Shown here: positions 19,988-29,870 of the stretch, one piece after another
How the letters are laid out: each line of letters begins with the position of its first letter
How positions within the stretch are numbered: position 1 is the stretch's first letter
Assembly: GCF_001571285.1 (NCBI RefSeq)
Contig: NZ_BCTM01000013.1
Span: forward strand, 1-64,000
Length of the DNA: 64,000 nt
Direction: 5' to 3'
Origin: Kluyvera cryocrescens NBRC 102467
GTDB taxonomy: Bacteria; Pseudomonadota; Gammaproteobacteria; Enterobacterales; Enterobacteriaceae
Position numbers and translations under genes: made by a program
The notes under the pieces: generated by a model
The model's input: only the letters and a program-made list of their open reading frames with translations
Databases searched by the model: none
What the model was told of the DNA's origin: nothing

Positions 19988-21145
19988 TCATGCCTTGCGT
20001 TGCATGGCGTTATACACATTCGCTATCTGGGCGACAAGTTTTGGCTGATCGTTAAGGCCGCAAACCTGAATGACGGTGTTAACAATGCCATTCTCGCGCA
20101 GCAAGGTCGCCATTTCTTGCGCCTGCGGGTCATTGTGGCTGTGATAGCGTAATGCTGCCGCGATGCCAACCACCAGATTCGCATGGGGAAGACCGTACTC
20201 CAGCGTCCCGCGCAGGGGCTTTATCAGACGATCGTGCTCGCTCAGTTTACGCAGCGGTTGGCGGCCGACGCGCTCCACATCATCCTGCAGATAAGGGTTT
20301 TCAAAGCGGGTCAAAATCTTGTCGATATAGGCCGCATGCTGTGCTGGGTCGAAACCGTAGCGTTTAATCAGCACTTCACCGCTCTCCATCATTGCGCTTT
20401 GCACAACCTGGCGAATTGCCGGATCAAGGATGGCATCGCGGATGGTTTGGTGCCCCGCCAGCTGACCGAGATAGGCGGTAATCGCATGGCCAGTGTTGAG
20501 GGTAAACAGTTTACGCTCAATGTAGGCCATCAGGTTGCTTGTTGGCTCCATCCCGGCAATATTTGGTAATTGCCCTTTAAACTGGGTGCTATCAACAATC
20601 CATTCGCTAAAGGTTTCCACTGTCACATCCAGCGGATCGTCGTTCGCTGCTGCGGCAGGTGGAACGATGCGGTCCACGGCGGAGTCGACAAAACCGACGT
20701 GTTCCTCAACCCAGGCGTGAAGCTCGGCCGGGATTGCTTCCAGTACGTGGTTTTTGAGCTGGCTGGTGCCACGCACCATATTTTCGCAGGCGATGATATT
20801 CATCGGCTGCTGGTTACCACTGTCATGGCGGGCAATGAGCCCCTGTGCCAGGGTGCTGGCGATTTTGCTTAGGACCTGCGGACCAACGGCAGTGGTAATC
20901 ATATCGGCCTGCGCAATCTGTTGAATCGCATCCGGGCTGTTGCTGTTGATAGCGCGGATATGGCTAACCTGCTCGACGCGCGCCTGCTCGCCGACGACGT
21001 TGACCTGATAGTGCTGCTGATGGGCCAACTGATCGATTAACGGCTGGTTGACGTCGGCAAACGTTAATTCTGCCTGTGCATCGGCCAGCAGTTTACCAAT
21101 AAAGCCGCGGCCAATATTCCCTGCGCCAAAATGAATTGCTTTCAT
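19988..21145 (-). CDS. mtlD: Mannitol-1-phosphate 5-dehydrogenase MtlD
   Basis: Oxidises mannitol-1-phosphate to fructose-6-phosphate with NAD. The 385-residue protein (382 in E. coli) begins [17 protein letters not shown], the Rossmann dinucleotide site, and keeps the catalytic region [16 protein letters not shown] near residue 213. Segments such as [14 protein letters not shown] and [11 protein letters not shown] are intact. Identity to E. coli MtlD looks well below that of the surrounding core genes. Start at 21145 is chosen because GGAG lies eight bases upstream of it and only two from the earlier ATG. Confidence 0.95.
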   Translation of the reverse strand: MKAIHFGAGNIGRGFIGKLLADAQAELTFADVNQPLIDQLAHQQHYQVNVVGEQARVEQVSHIRAINSNSPDAIQQIAQADMITTAVGPQVLSKIASTLAQGLIARHDSGNQQPMNIIACENMVRGTSQLKNHVLEAIPAELHAWVEEHVGFVDSAVDRIVPPAAAANDDPLDVTVETFSEWIVDSTQFKGQLPNIAGMEPTSNLMAYIERKLFTLNTGHAITAYLGQLAGHQTIRDAILDPAIRQVVQSAMMESGEVLIKRYGFDPAQHAAYIDKILTRFENPYLQDDVERVGRQPLRKLSEHDRLIKPLRGTLEYGLPHANLVVGIAAALRYHSHNDPQAQEMATLLRENGIVNTVIQVCGLNDQPKLVAQIANVYNAMQRKA

Positions 21146-21200
21146 AAACATTACTCCGAAAAAGTCTATCCGTGTCAGGGGGCGAATGGCCCCCGAAACC

Positions 21201-23177
21201 TTATGCCGCTTGCTCGCCGGAAAGGATCTGCAAGATTTCCTGTACGCTGCTGGTTTGTGTCAGGCGTTCGATAACGTCTTTATCATCCAGCGCGTTAGCT
21301 AAGCGCGCGATAACCTGCACGTGCTCGTTATTACGGGCGGCAATGCCGATAACCAGGCGGGCCACGTCGTCTGGCTCATCACCAAAACGAACGCCTTGTG
21401 GGTACTGGCATATGACGATCCCGGTGCGCAGCACGCGGTCTTTGGCTTCTACGGTGCCGTGGGGGACGGCGATAGACTCTCCCAGATAGGTAGTGGTTAA
21501 TGCTTCACGTGCCAACATGGCATCGATGTAGTCCGGCTCGACGTAGCCGCCGGAAACCAGCATTTCACCGGCGAAACGGATGGCCTGAGCTTTATTGTCG
21601 GCCGTTAAGTTCAGGAAGATATTGTCGGCGCTGAGCTTAAACAGATTCTCATCGCGTTCAGTGCCTTCGAAGGTTTCGTCATTTGCTGCAATAATCGTCT
21701 GATTAATAAGCCGATTATCGTTGGCTGCCGGTGGCATTTTGGCGGCAAGCAGGCGAGTGGTGAGATCGGTGTACAGCCCGCTATCAAGGAAATTGCTCAG
21801 CGAAATATGCATGGCTTGCGGAGCATGACGCATGGCGCGTTCGGTTAAATCCTGATGAGTAATCACCAGATCCACGTCGTCAGGCAGGCTGTTGATGGCG
21901 CAGTTGGTGACCGAAATGTGGGCCAAACCCGCGTCTTTGACCTTCTTACGCAGGACGCCAGCGCCCAGAGCGCTTGAACCCATCCCGGCATCGCAGGCGA
22001 CAATAATTTTACGTACGTGCTGCAAATCTTTCGACAAATCAAGCGCGGGAGCCGGCTGCGGCTGCTCACCTGAGGTTTTACCGCCGGATTTGGACTGCTG
22101 CTTCAGCGCCTGCATGCGGCGTGTCGCTTCAGACAGACCGTTGCTCTCTTCATCGCCAACGCGAACGCGTTTGAGCAGCATGGAAGCGGTGAGGAATGAC
22201 ACCAGCGTGGAGGCAATGATCGACAGCGCCACGCCAATCAGCGACGCTTTTGGCGTCATCAGCAGCACTGCAAAGATAGAGCCCGGAGAGGCTGGAGACA
22301 CCAGGCCTGCGTTGAACAGCGTCAGGGTAAACACGCCGGTCATCCCGCCGAGGATCACTGCCAGAATCAGGCGCGGGTTCATCAGCACATACGGGAAGTA
22401 GATTTCGTGGATACCGCCGAAGAAGTGAATAATTGCCGCACCGCCGGCAGATTGCTTGGCACTGCCTTTGCCCACAAACATGTATGCCAACAGTACGCCG
22501 AGACCTGGACCTGGGTTTGCCTCAATCAGGAAGAAGATCGATTTGCCGGTTTCAGTGGCCTGCTGGATGCCCAGCGGAGAGAAGATACCGTGGTTAATGG
22601 CGTTATTGAGGAACAGGATTTTTGCCGGTTCAACAAACACAGAGGTCAACGGCAGCAGGTTGTTCTGCACCATGACGTTGACGCCGGATGCCAGTACTTT
22701 TGACAACACTTCAACCATCGGCCCGATTGCCATAAAGGCAAGCATGGCCAGCAGCATGCCGATAATACCGGCCGAGAAGTTGTTCACCAGCATCTCAAAA
22801 CCGCTTTTGATTTTACCGTCAACCCAACGGTCAAAGCGTTTAATGGCCCAGCCACCGAGCGGGCCCGCAATCATCGCCCCCATGAACATCGGCATATCGG
22901 CGCCCACAATAACGCCCATGGTGGTAATGGCACCTACTACGCCTCCGCGCTCGCCGCCGATAAGGCGACCACCGGTGTAGCCAATAAGCAGCGGCAGTAA
23001 ATAGGTGATCATTGGGCCAACCAGCTTGGCTAACGTTTCGTTAGGCAGCCAGCCCGTTGGAATAAATAAAGCGGTAATCAAACCCCAGGCAATGAATGCG
23101 CCAATATTGGGCATCACCATATTGCTGAGAAAGCGGCCAAAATTCTGTACCTTGACCTTGATATCTGGTGATAACAT
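21201..23177 (-). CDS. mtlA: PTS mannitol permease EIICBA MtlA
   Basis: Imports and phosphorylates mannitol to mannitol-1-phosphate. The 658 residues (E. coli 637) hold the three usual domains. Membrane EIIC spans about 1-340 with the [10 protein letters not shown] motif (His257); EIIB has the phosphocysteine in ACDAGMGSS (Cys395); EIIA has the phosphohistidine in AVPHGTVEA (His573). The extra length lies in the linkers before EIIB and EIIA. GAGGGG precedes the ATG. First gene of mtlADR, preceded by four CRP-like sites. Intact and presumably functional; substrate could include related hexitols. Confidence 0.95.
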   Translation of the reverse strand: MLSPDIKVKVQNFGRFLSNMVMPNIGAFIAWGLITALFIPTGWLPNETLAKLVGPMITYLLPLLIGYTGGRLIGGERGGVVGAITTMGVIVGADMPMFMGAMIAGPLGGWAIKRFDRWVDGKIKSGFEMLVNNFSAGIIGMLLAMLAFMAIGPMVEVLSKVLASGVNVMVQNNLLPLTSVFVEPAKILFLNNAINHGIFSPLGIQQATETGKSIFFLIEANPGPGLGVLLAYMFVGKGSAKQSAGGAAIIHFFGGIHEIYFPYVLMNPRLILAVILGGMTGVFTLTLFNAGLVSPASPGSIFAVLLMTPKASLIGVALSIIASTLVSFLTASMLLKRVRVGDEESNGLSEATRRMQALKQQSKSGGKTSGEQPQPAPALDLSKDLQHVRKIIVACDAGMGSSALGAGVLRKKVKDAGLAHISVTNCAINSLPDDVDLVITHQDLTERAMRHAPQAMHISLSNFLDSGLYTDLTTRLLAAKMPPAANDNRLINQTIIAANDETFEGTERDENLFKLSADNIFLNLTADNKAQAIRFAGEMLVSGGYVEPDYIDAMLAREALTTTYLGESIAVPHGTVEAKDRVLRTGIVICQYPQGVRFGDEPDDVARLVIGIAARNNEHVQVIARLANALDDKDVIERLTQTSSVQEILQILSGEQAA

Positions 23178-23314
23178 AAAACACCCCTCGTGGTGCGCGT
23201 AAAGATGTTACGCGTCGTAATAGTTGTGGTGGTTTCGCCAAAAACCATCCAGTCGTTCTGTATGCAAAATCGACTCTATCACGCCGTTACCATCTCGCGT
23301 ACTCGAGGGGGATT

Positions 23315-23490
23315 TGTGATGCTTATCACTAACTAAACCCCCGTATACCGGCCTTTTAAGTGATCGCCATCACATTAACTTCTGTAATTTCGCTACAATG
23401 TTAAAAAAAGAGGTTTTTCCAGCGATTTTTTGTGATTTGAATCACCTTTGTTTTTAACGTCTTTGTTTTTAAATTGTGACAACATTCACA
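23315..23490 (-). promoter_or_regulatory. Cluster of four CRP-like sites upstream of mtlA
   Basis: Sites of form TGTGA-N6-TCACA lie at 23315-23330 (TGTGA/TCACT), 23359-23374 (AGTGA/TCACA), 23431-23446 (TGTGA/TCACC) and 23475-23490 (TGTGA/TCACA, perfect). E. coli mtlA is known for several CRP sites in its control region. The 455-bp gap to ybhB is AT-rich and holds the mtl promoter region and no gene. Confidence 0.75.
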
Positions 23491-23581
23491 AGATGTTTTT
23501 CGCGAGCGCACGCTCCCTCGGTTTTTCGCCTATGCCCGGTCAATTTACGTCATAAAATTACAAATCTCAGATCACGGATAT

Positions 23582-23614
23582 AAAAAAGCCCCGCACGGTT
23601 TGCCATGCAGGGCT
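23582..23614 (-). terminator. ybhB terminator
   Basis: On the minus strand AGCCCTGCA pairs with the GCGGGGCT side and is followed by TTTTTTA. It lies about 20 bases beyond the ybhB stop. Confidence 0.8.
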
Positions 23615-23632
23615 GAGAAGGTTGGCGGCGAA

Positions 23633-24109
23633 TTAGCTAAACAGTGCGGTTAGCGAGGCACTCGCCAGACTATGGAAATGCACGTTAAACCCGACCATCG
23701 CACCGCTGGCGCCTTCATCGACATCGATTTTGTCTACATCGAGCGCATGTACGGTAAAGATATAACGGTGGGTTTCACCTTGTGGCGGCGCTGCGCCGCC
23801 GTAGCCTGCTTTGCCAAAATCGGTGCGGGTTTGCAGGGCGCCCGCGGGTAATGCCACTAAATCTGAGCCGGCACCGGCTGGCAGTTCACGCGTGTCCGCC
23901 GGAATATTAGCGACGATCCAATGCCACCATCCGGATCCCGTGGGGGCATCCGGATCATAGCAGGTCACGACAAAGCTTTTGGTTCCGGCCGGTACATCGT
24001 CCCAGGCCAGATGCGGAGAGATATTTTCGCCATCATAGCCCATCCCGTTAAAGACCTGGCGTGGGGGGAGTTTCTCACCGTCACGCAGATCGTGGCTGAC
24101 TAATTTCAT
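23633..24109 (-). CDS. ybhB: PEBP/Raf-kinase-inhibitor-like protein YbhB
   Basis: A 158-residue cytosolic protein of the phosphatidylethanolamine-binding family, the same length as E. coli YbhB. Family features seen include SPHLAWDDVPAGTKSFVVTCYDPDAP (the DPDAP motif near residue 50-55), GSGWWHWIVANIP, and GYGGAAPPQGETHRY with the ligand-pocket histidine. The biological role in bacteria is uncertain. In E. coli it lies next to ybhC; here the mtl operon separates them. The 168-bp gap to bioA shows no gene. Confidence 0.95.
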   Translation of the reverse strand: MKLVSHDLRDGEKLPPRQVFNGMGYDGENISPHLAWDDVPAGTKSFVVTCYDPDAPTGSGWWHWIVANIPADTRELPAGAGSDLVALPAGALQTRTDFGKAGYGGAAPPQGETHRYIFTVHALDVDKIDVDEGASGAMVGFNVHFHSLASASLTALFS

Positions 24110-24277
24110 TGACTGCCTCCTTTGTTAATCTACTGATTAAAAAGGAGTGTAGCGGCTATACGCGTCACCCTTCAAGTTGACTCTGCGCGGGCTGTGCTGA
24201 TTCACCCCTGTCATGCACTGATGTTGCCGCCTTAGTGCAACGCGCATCAGTTTGTCATACGCGCGTGCGGAGGCGGC

Positions 24278-25567
24278 TTAAAGGATAAAAAATGTTTCCT
24301 GCTCGACGGCTAAACAGACCGCGCGCGTCAGGCGCGTAAGCTGCTGCGGGCTCACCAGATACGGCGGCATCAGATAAATCAGACGGCCAAACGGACGAAT
24401 CCACACCCCTTGTTCGACGAAGAAACGCTGTAGCAGCGCCATGTTCACCGGATAACGCGTTTCGATGACGCCAATCGCGCCCAGCACGCGTACGTCGGCG
24501 ACCTGCGGTGAATCTGCTGCCGGAGCCAGTTCGCGCTTGAGCTGCTGTTCAATGGCGGCGACCTGCGCTTGCCATTCACCGCTCTCAAGGATCGCGAGAC
24601 TTTCCGCCGCCACGGCGCAGGCCAGCGGATTGCCCATAAACGTCGGGCCGTGCATGAAGCAACCCGCTTCGCCATTGCTGATGGTCTCTGCGACGTCACG
24701 CGTGGTGATGGCCGCAGACAGGGTCATGGTGCCGCCAGTCAGCGCTTTACCTAAGCACAGAATATCGGCGCTGATGTTCGCGTGTTCGCAGGCAAACAGC
24801 TTGCCGGTGCGGCCAAAGCCGGTGGCAATCTCATCGGCAATCAGCAAAATGCCTTCGCGGTCGCACATCTTGCGGATCCGCTTCAACCATTCGGGATGAT
24901 ACATACGCATCCCGCCCGCACCCTGCACGACGGGTTCCAGTATGACCGCAGCAATCTCGGAACGATGCGCCGCCATCAGGCGCGCAAACGCCACCATGTC
25001 GTACTCATCAAACTCACCGTCAAAGCGGCTTTGCGGCGCCGGGGCAAACAGGTTTTCCGGCAGATAGCCTTTCCATAGGCTGTGCATCGAGTTATCTGGG
25101 TCGCACACCGACATCGCACCGAAGGTATCGCCGTGGTAACCGTTGCGGAAGGTGAGAAAACGCTGACGTGGCTCGCCTTTGGCCTGCCAGTACTGTAAGG
25201 CCATCTTCATCGCCACTTCCACCGCCACTGAACCGGAATCGGCGAGGAAAACGCACTCCAGCGGTTCCGGGGTCATGGCAACAAGTTTACGGCACAGCGC
25301 CACGGCAGAAGGGTGGGTTATCCCGCCAAACATCACGTGCGACATCTGGTCAATCTGCGCTTTCATCGCCGCGTTCAGGCGCGGGTGATTGTAGCCGTGA
25401 ATGGTCGCCCACCACGACGACATTCCGTCAACCAGACGCTCGCCGCTCGCCAGCTGCAGCTCGCAGCCTGCGGCGGAGACAATCGGGTAAACCGGCAGCG
25501 GTGCGGTCATTGAAGTATAGGGATGCCAGATGTGGCGTTGATCGAAGGCGAGATCGTCCGTTGTCAT
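24278..25567 (-). CDS. bioA: Adenosylmethionine-8-amino-7-oxononanoate transaminase BioA
   Basis: PLP enzyme that uses S-adenosylmethionine to aminate KAPA to DAPA in biotin synthesis. At 429 residues it matches E. coli and starts [19 protein letters not shown]. The PLP lysine is in [16 protein letters not shown] near residue 274, and [16 protein letters not shown] holds the cofactor aspartate. The fold-class III segment [11 protein letters not shown] is intact. Six further residues upstream are possible but less likely. It is divergent from bioB and shares the BirA operator. Confidence 0.97.
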   Translation of the reverse strand: MTTDDLAFDQRHIWHPYTSMTAPLPVYPIVSAAGCELQLASGERLVDGMSSWWATIHGYNHPRLNAAMKAQIDQMSHVMFGGITHPSAVALCRKLVAMTPEPLECVFLADSGSVAVEVAMKMALQYWQAKGEPRQRFLTFRNGYHGDTFGAMSVCDPDNSMHSLWKGYLPENLFAPAPQSRFDGEFDEYDMVAFARLMAAHRSEIAAVILEPVVQGAGGMRMYHPEWLKRIRKMCDREGILLIADEIATGFGRTGKLFACEHANISADILCLGKALTGGTMTLSAAITTRDVAETISNGEAGCFMHGPTFMGNPLACAVAAESLAILESGEWQAQVAAIEQQLKRELAPAADSPQVADVRVLGAIGVIETRYPVNMALLQRFFVEQGVWIRPFGRLIYLMPPYLVSPQQLTRLTRAVCLAVEQETFFIL

Positions 25568-25574
25568 AATCGAC

Positions 25575-25608
25575 TTGTAAACCATTTTGAAAAGTTTTAG
25601 GTTTACGA
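25575..25608. promoter_or_regulatory. BirA (biotin repressor) operator between bioA and bioB
   Basis: TTGTAAACC (25575-25583), a 16-bp gap, and GGTTTACGA (25600-25608) form the bio operator. This matches the E. coli bioO layout with a last-arm change. BirA bound to biotinyl-AMP should shut both divergent promoters. Confidence 0.92.
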
Positions 25609-25651
25609 GTATAAACCGATCCGAAAATTAACAAAACCCCCGGAGAAGCCA

Positions 25652-26692
25652 ATGGCTCACCCTTTACGCTGGACAATGTCGCAGGTTACCGCTCTTTTCG
25701 ATAAACCACTGCTGGATTTACTGTTTGAAGCGCAGCAGGTTCACCGTCAGCATTTTGATCCTCAGCAGGTGCAGGTGAGCACGCTGCTGTCGATTAAAAC
25801 CGGCGCTTGTCCGGAAGATTGCAAATACTGCCCGCAAAGCTCGCGCTACAAAACTGGGCTGGAGAGCGAGCGTCTGATGGAAGTGGAACAGGTGCTGGAG
25901 TCGGCTCGCAAAGCGAAGTTGGCAGGATCCACCCGTTTTTGCATGGGCGCGGCGTGGAAAAACCCGCACGAGCGCGATATGCCGTACCTTGAACAGATGG
26001 TGCAGGGCGTGAAAGAAATGGGGCTGGAAGCCTGTATGACGCTGGGTACATTGTCCGATAGTCAGGCGGGGCGCCTGGCGTCGGCGGGCCTGGATTACTA
26101 CAACCATAACCTCGATACCTCGCCGGAATTTTACGGCAATATCATCACCACCCGCAGCTATCAAGAACGTCTCGACACGCTCGACAAAGTGCGTGAAGCC
26201 GGGATTAAAGTTTGCTCTGGCGGTATCGTCGGCTTGGGCGAAACGGTGACCGACCGTGCCGGTCTGTTGTTACAGTTGGCTAATTTGCCAACGCCGCCGG
26301 AGAGCGTGCCGATTAACATGCTGGTGAAGGTGAAAGGCACTCCACTTGCGGATAACGAAGATGTCGATGCATTTGATTTTATTCGCACAATTGCGGTAGC
26401 GCGCATCATGATGCCAACGTCCCACGTGCGCCTTTCTGCGGGCCGTGAGCAGATGAATGAGCAGACTCAGGCGATGTGCTTCATGGCCGGGGCCAACTCG
26501 ATTTTCTACGGTTGCAAACTGCTGACCACGCCGAACCCGGAAGAGGACAAGGATCTGCAGTTGTTCCGCAAACTGGGGCTCAACCCGCAGCAGACGATGG
26601 TCACTGCCGGCGATAACGAACAGCAGCAGCGTCTGGAACAGGCGTTGATGACGCCGGATACCGAGGAATATTACAACGCGGCGGCGGTATGA
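25652..26692 (+). CDS. bioB: Biotin synthase BioB
   Basis: Radical SAM enzyme that inserts sulphur into dethiobiotin. The 346 residues equal E. coli BioB. The radical SAM cluster motif CxxxCxxC is seen as CPEDCKYC near residues 53-60. The auxiliary [2Fe-2S] ligands fall in [18 protein letters not shown] and GIKVCSGGI, and the arginine in [10 protein letters not shown]. First gene of bioBFCD; its stop overlaps the bioF ATG by four bases. Confidence 0.98.
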   Translation: MAHPLRWTMSQVTALFDKPLLDLLFEAQQVHRQHFDPQQVQVSTLLSIKTGACPEDCKYCPQSSRYKTGLESERLMEVEQVLESARKAKLAGSTRFCMGAAWKNPHERDMPYLEQMVQGVKEMGLEACMTLGTLSDSQAGRLASAGLDYYNHNLDTSPEFYGNIITTRSYQERLDTLDKVREAGIKVCSGGIVGLGETVTDRAGLLLQLANLPTPPESVPINMLVKVKGTPLADNEDVDAFDFIRTIAVARIMMPTSHVRLSAGREQMNEQTQAMCFMAGANSIFYGCKLLTTPNPEEDKDLQLFRKLGLNPQQTMVTAGDNEQQQRLEQALMTPDTEEYYNAAAV

Positions 26693-27846
26693 GCTGGCAG
26701 CAGCGAATTGAACAGGCCATCGCCGAGCGCCGCCAGGCCCAGGCATTTCGCCAGCGTCAGCCGCTAACGCAGGGTGCGGGACGCTGGCTGGTCCGTGGCG
26801 ATCGCCGTTATCTGAATTTTTCCAGTAACGATTATCTGGGCTTAAGCCAGCATCCACTGGTGATTCAGGCCTGGCAGCAGGGCGCCGAGCGCTACGGCGT
26901 AGGCTCCGGCGGTTCAGGTCACGTTACCGGCTATCATCAGGCTCACCAGCAGCTGGAAGAACAGTTGGCCGGCTGGCTGGGTTATGACCGTGCGTTGCTG
27001 TTTATCTCCGGATTCGCCGCCAATCAGGCGGTGATTGCCGCACTGGCCGGGCGGGAAGACCGTATCGTGGCCGATCGCCTCAGCCATGCTTCACTGTTGG
27101 AAGCGGCGGCCATGAGCCCCGCACAGCTCAGGCGCTTTCAGCACAACGACAGCCAGCATCTCGCTCGCTTGCTGGCTGCGCCCGTTGAGGGGCAGCAACT
27201 GGTGGTGACGGAAGGGGTCTTCAGTATGGATGGCGACCGCGCGCCGCTGGCCGACATTGCCCGCGCCACGCGAGAGGCCAACGGTTGGCTGATGGTTGAT
27301 GATGCGCACGGTATTGGCGTTGACGGTGATAACGGGCGCGGTAGCTGTCAGCAGCAGGGTATTCACCCGGAGCTGCTGATTGTCACTTTTGGCAAAGCCT
27401 TTGGTCTCAGTGGCGCAGCGGTATTGTGCAGCAACGCGGTGGCAGACTACTTCCTGCAGTTTGCCCGCCATTTGATTTACAGCACCGCCATGCCGCCGGC
27501 TCAGGCGGTGGCGCTGCAGGCGGCGCTGGCGGTTATCCGTAGCGATGAAGGTCAGCAGCGTCGTGAAACGCTGGCGCAGCACGTGGCAGAATTTCGCCGC
27601 AGCGCCAGCGGGCTGTCCTACCCCTTGTCTGACTCGCTTAGTGCCATTCAACCGCTCGTGGTGGGGGATAATCAGCACACGCTAGCGTTGGCAGAACGGC
27701 TGCGTGAGCAGGGCTGTTGGGTGACGGCAATCCGTCCACCGACGGTTCCCGCCGGTACCGCACGTCTGCGCCTGACGCTGACCGCTGCGCATGAACCGCA
27801 GGATATTACGCATCTGCTGGAGGTACTGCATGGCGAGCGTGGATAA
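26689..27846 (+). CDS. bioF: 8-amino-7-oxononanoate synthase BioF
   Basis: PLP enzyme that condenses pimeloyl-ACP with alanine to form KAPA. The 385-residue protein is one longer than E. coli BioF. Typical segments are [44 protein letters not shown] and the PLP-lysine region [15 protein letters not shown] near residue 236. It overlaps bioB at its start and bioC at its end by 17 bases, indicating coupled translation. Confidence 0.97.
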   Translation: MSWQQRIEQAIAERRQAQAFRQRQPLTQGAGRWLVRGDRRYLNFSSNDYLGLSQHPLVIQAWQQGAERYGVGSGGSGHVTGYHQAHQQLEEQLAGWLGYDRALLFISGFAANQAVIAALAGREDRIVADRLSHASLLEAAAMSPAQLRRFQHNDSQHLARLLAAPVEGQQLVVTEGVFSMDGDRAPLADIARATREANGWLMVDDAHGIGVDGDNGRGSCQQQGIHPELLIVTFGKAFGLSGAAVLCSNAVADYFLQFARHLIYSTAMPPAQAVALQAALAVIRSDEGQQRRETLAQHVAEFRRSASGLSYPLSDSLSAIQPLVVGDNQHTLALAERLREQGCWVTAIRPPTVPAGTARLRLTLTAAHEPQDITHLLEVLHGERG

Positions 27847-28585
27847 ACAGGCGGTCGCCGCGGCGTTTGGCCGTGCGGCGGCTCACTATCACCAGCACGA
27901 TGCGCTGCAACGTTTGAGTGCGACGCATCTGCTGGCGCAGCTTCCGGCGCAGGCATTCCCACGAGTGCTCGATGCCGGATGCGGGCCGGGTAGCTACAGC
28001 CGCTACTGGCGCGAACGGGGTAGCCACGTCACCGCGCTGGATCTTTCAGGCGACATGTTGCAGCAGGCGCAACGCCAGGGGGCTGCGGACCGTTATGTTC
28101 ATGCGGATATCGAGGATATTCCGCTGTCGGAAGGGGGCTTTGAACTGGTGTGGAGCAATCTGGCGGTGCAGTGGTGCAGTGATATCCACGTGGCGCTGGC
28201 TGGGCTTTATCGCCAGCTAAGTCCCGGTGGCACGCTGGCGTTTACTACGCTGACCGCGGGTTCACTGCCTGAACTTAATCAGGCCTGGCGTAGCATTGAC
28301 AGCCATCCGCACGCCAACCGTTTTCTGCCTGAAAAGACGCTGCGCGACGCGCTGGCGGGCTTTCGCCATCAGGCGACGTCAACCTCTATCACTCTGCCAT
28401 TTCCCGATGCGTTAAGCGCCATGCGTTCGCTGAAGGGGATTGGTGCGACCCATCTTCACGAGGGGCGCGCAAGCCTGCCATTAACACGCGGTAGGCTCCA
28501 GCAGCTCCAGTTGGCATGGCCGTCGCAGGCGGGTGAATGCCCGTTGACTTACCATCTTTTTACAGGAGTCATCACGCGTGATTGA
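27830..28585 (+). CDS. bioC: Malonyl-ACP O-methyltransferase BioC
   Basis: Methylates malonyl-ACP to start pimelate synthesis through the fatty acid pathway. The 251 residues equal E. coli BioC; the start [20 protein letters not shown] matches. The SAM-binding motif I is [15 protein letters not shown] near residue 45. SNLAVQWC and [16 protein letters not shown] are family signatures. Sequence is less conserved than BioB or BioD, as is usual for BioC. The start lies inside bioF and the stop inside bioD. Confidence 0.95.
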   Translation: MASVDKQAVAAAFGRAAAHYHQHDALQRLSATHLLAQLPAQAFPRVLDAGCGPGSYSRYWRERGSHVTALDLSGDMLQQAQRQGAADRYVHADIEDIPLSEGGFELVWSNLAVQWCSDIHVALAGLYRQLSPGGTLAFTTLTAGSLPELNQAWRSIDSHPHANRFLPEKTLRDALAGFRHQATSTSITLPFPDALSAMRSLKGIGATHLHEGRASLPLTRGRLQQLQLAWPSQAGECPLTYHLFTGVITRD

Positions 28586-29255
28586 ACGCTACTATGTAAC
28601 CGGTACCGATACCGAAGTAGGAAAAACCGTGGCCAGTACCGCGCTTTTGCAAGCCGCTGGCCTGTTGGGGCGTCGTACCGCGGGCTATAAGCCGGTGGCC
28701 TCCGGCAGCGAAATGACGGCAGAGGGATTGCGCAATAGCGATGCGTTGGCGCTGCAACGCAACAGCGTGGTGTCACTCGACTACGATGCGGTTAACCCTT
28801 ACACCTTCGCAGAACCCACCTCACCGCATATCGTCAGCGCCGACGAGCAGCGACCGATTGAAGCCAGCGTGCTTTCGGCGGGTTTACGCGGGCTGGAAGC
28901 GCAGGCAGATTGGGTGCTGGTGGAAGGGGCGGGTGGCTGGTTTACGCCGCTGTCGCCGACGCTGACGCTGGCTGACTGGGTGAAGATGGAACAGCTGCCG
29001 GTGATTCTGGTGGTCGGGGTGAAGCTGGGCTGCATCAATCACGCGGTGCTAACTGCTCAGGCGGTGCAGCAGGCTGGACTGCGTCTGGCAGGCTGGATTG
29101 CCAATGATGTAACGCCACCGGGCCGCCGGCACGCTGAATACCTCAGCACGCTGCAGCGGATGCTACCGGCTCCGATGCTAGGTGAAATACCGTGGCTGGG
29201 CGATGCGGCAGAGAGCCAATCGCTAGGACAATATCTTTCGCTAAACGCCCTCTGA
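28578..29255 (+). CDS. bioD: Dethiobiotin synthetase BioD
   Basis: Closes the ureido ring of dethiobiotin from DAPA, CO2 and ATP. The 225 residues equal E. coli BioD1. The P-loop is [10 protein letters not shown] near residues 8-17, with the KPVASGSE motif (catalytic Lys near 37) and VEGAGGW further on. It starts with GTG, eight bases overlapping bioC, with CAGGAG nine bases upstream. Last gene of bioBFCD. An inverted repeat (29263-29271 / 29289-29297) follows without a T-run. Confidence 0.97.
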   Translation: MIERYYVTGTDTEVGKTVASTALLQAAGLLGRRTAGYKPVASGSEMTAEGLRNSDALALQRNSVVSLDYDAVNPYTFAEPTSPHIVSADEQRPIEASVLSAGLRGLEAQADWVLVEGAGGWFTPLSPTLTLADWVKMEQLPVILVVGVKLGCINHAVLTAQAVQQAGLRLAGWIANDVTPPGRRHAEYLSTLQRMLPAPMLGEIPWLGDAAESQSLGQYLSLNAL

Positions 29256-29262
29256 TCCTTTT

Positions 29263-29297
29263 TGCGGGTTATCTTCATTCGGAAGCTCTAACCCGCA
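29263..29297 (+). other. Inverted repeat after bioD
   Basis: TGCGGGTTA and TAACCCGCA form a perfect 9-bp stem with a 17-base loop, eight bases after the bioD stop. It may mark the 3' end of the bio transcript but lacks a T-run. Confidence 0.45.
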
Positions 29298-29449
29298 GAA
29301 AACGTAAAAGAATCGAACAAAATCACCTTAAAATGGCTACGCCTTTTCGCTGATAAATATCAAAATCAGCGGGAAAAAAAATTTTTGCCGTGGCTTTTGG
29401 CTCGTGTTGCGCAAATCGCCGGGTGGCGGGAGATACGGGCTAGAGGTAG

Positions 29450-29472
29450 TTATCCACTATTCCTGTGGATAA
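29450..29472. promoter_or_regulatory. Pair of inverted DnaA boxes upstream of uvrB
   Basis: TTATCCACT (29450-29458) and TGTGGATAA (29464-29472) face each other inside a 25-bp inverted repeat GTTATCCAC-N7-GTGGATAAC. The second is a perfect complement of the R1 box TTATCCACA. DnaA binding near uvrB has been reported in E. coli. The remaining 29298-29770 gap shows no gene. Confidence 0.7.
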
Positions 29473-29775
29473 CCCTGTGTATTAGGGTTAGAAAACTAGC
29501 GGTAAACGAGAGAACATGCGGCTTTCGCCTGAATTGGCGCGAAACGCGTCTTTTCCATGTTTCTTTTTATTATCAACAGGATAAATAAAAGCAATGGCGT
29601 CATAAAAAGTGCCGGGAATTGCCATAAAACTTTCATGACCTATATTGACAAATGTTAAAAGAGAAAATGTTCTGGGGATAACCATGTCCGGCTAGTGTTT
29701 TATCTGGTCCGAGGATAAATTTCAGCCGCTCTTGCTTGTTATCGCCACGCGTACACGAAATACGATAATGCACTA

Positions 29776-29791
29776 CTGTTTTTATATCCAG
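29776..29791 (+). promoter_or_regulatory. LexA (SOS) box upstream of uvrB
   Basis: CTGTTTTTATATCCAG fits CTGT-N8-ACAG with one change and closely resembles the E. coli uvrB SOS box. It lies 80 bp before the start codon. Confidence 0.85.
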
Positions 29792-29870
29792 TCTTTTTTA
29801 TTGGCAAATCCGTAGGCGACGAGTAGAATTAATCTCCAGCCCGGCCATCAGTCATCAGGTAGCGTTGCCC

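Noticed and set aside
23578-23588. Second lambda-core-like sequence on the minus strand (GCTTTTTTATA) at the far end of the mtl block, which could be an attR.
   Set aside because: It is in the opposite orientation to the 19096 core and is fully explained as the T-run of the ybhB terminator. Only 11 bases match.
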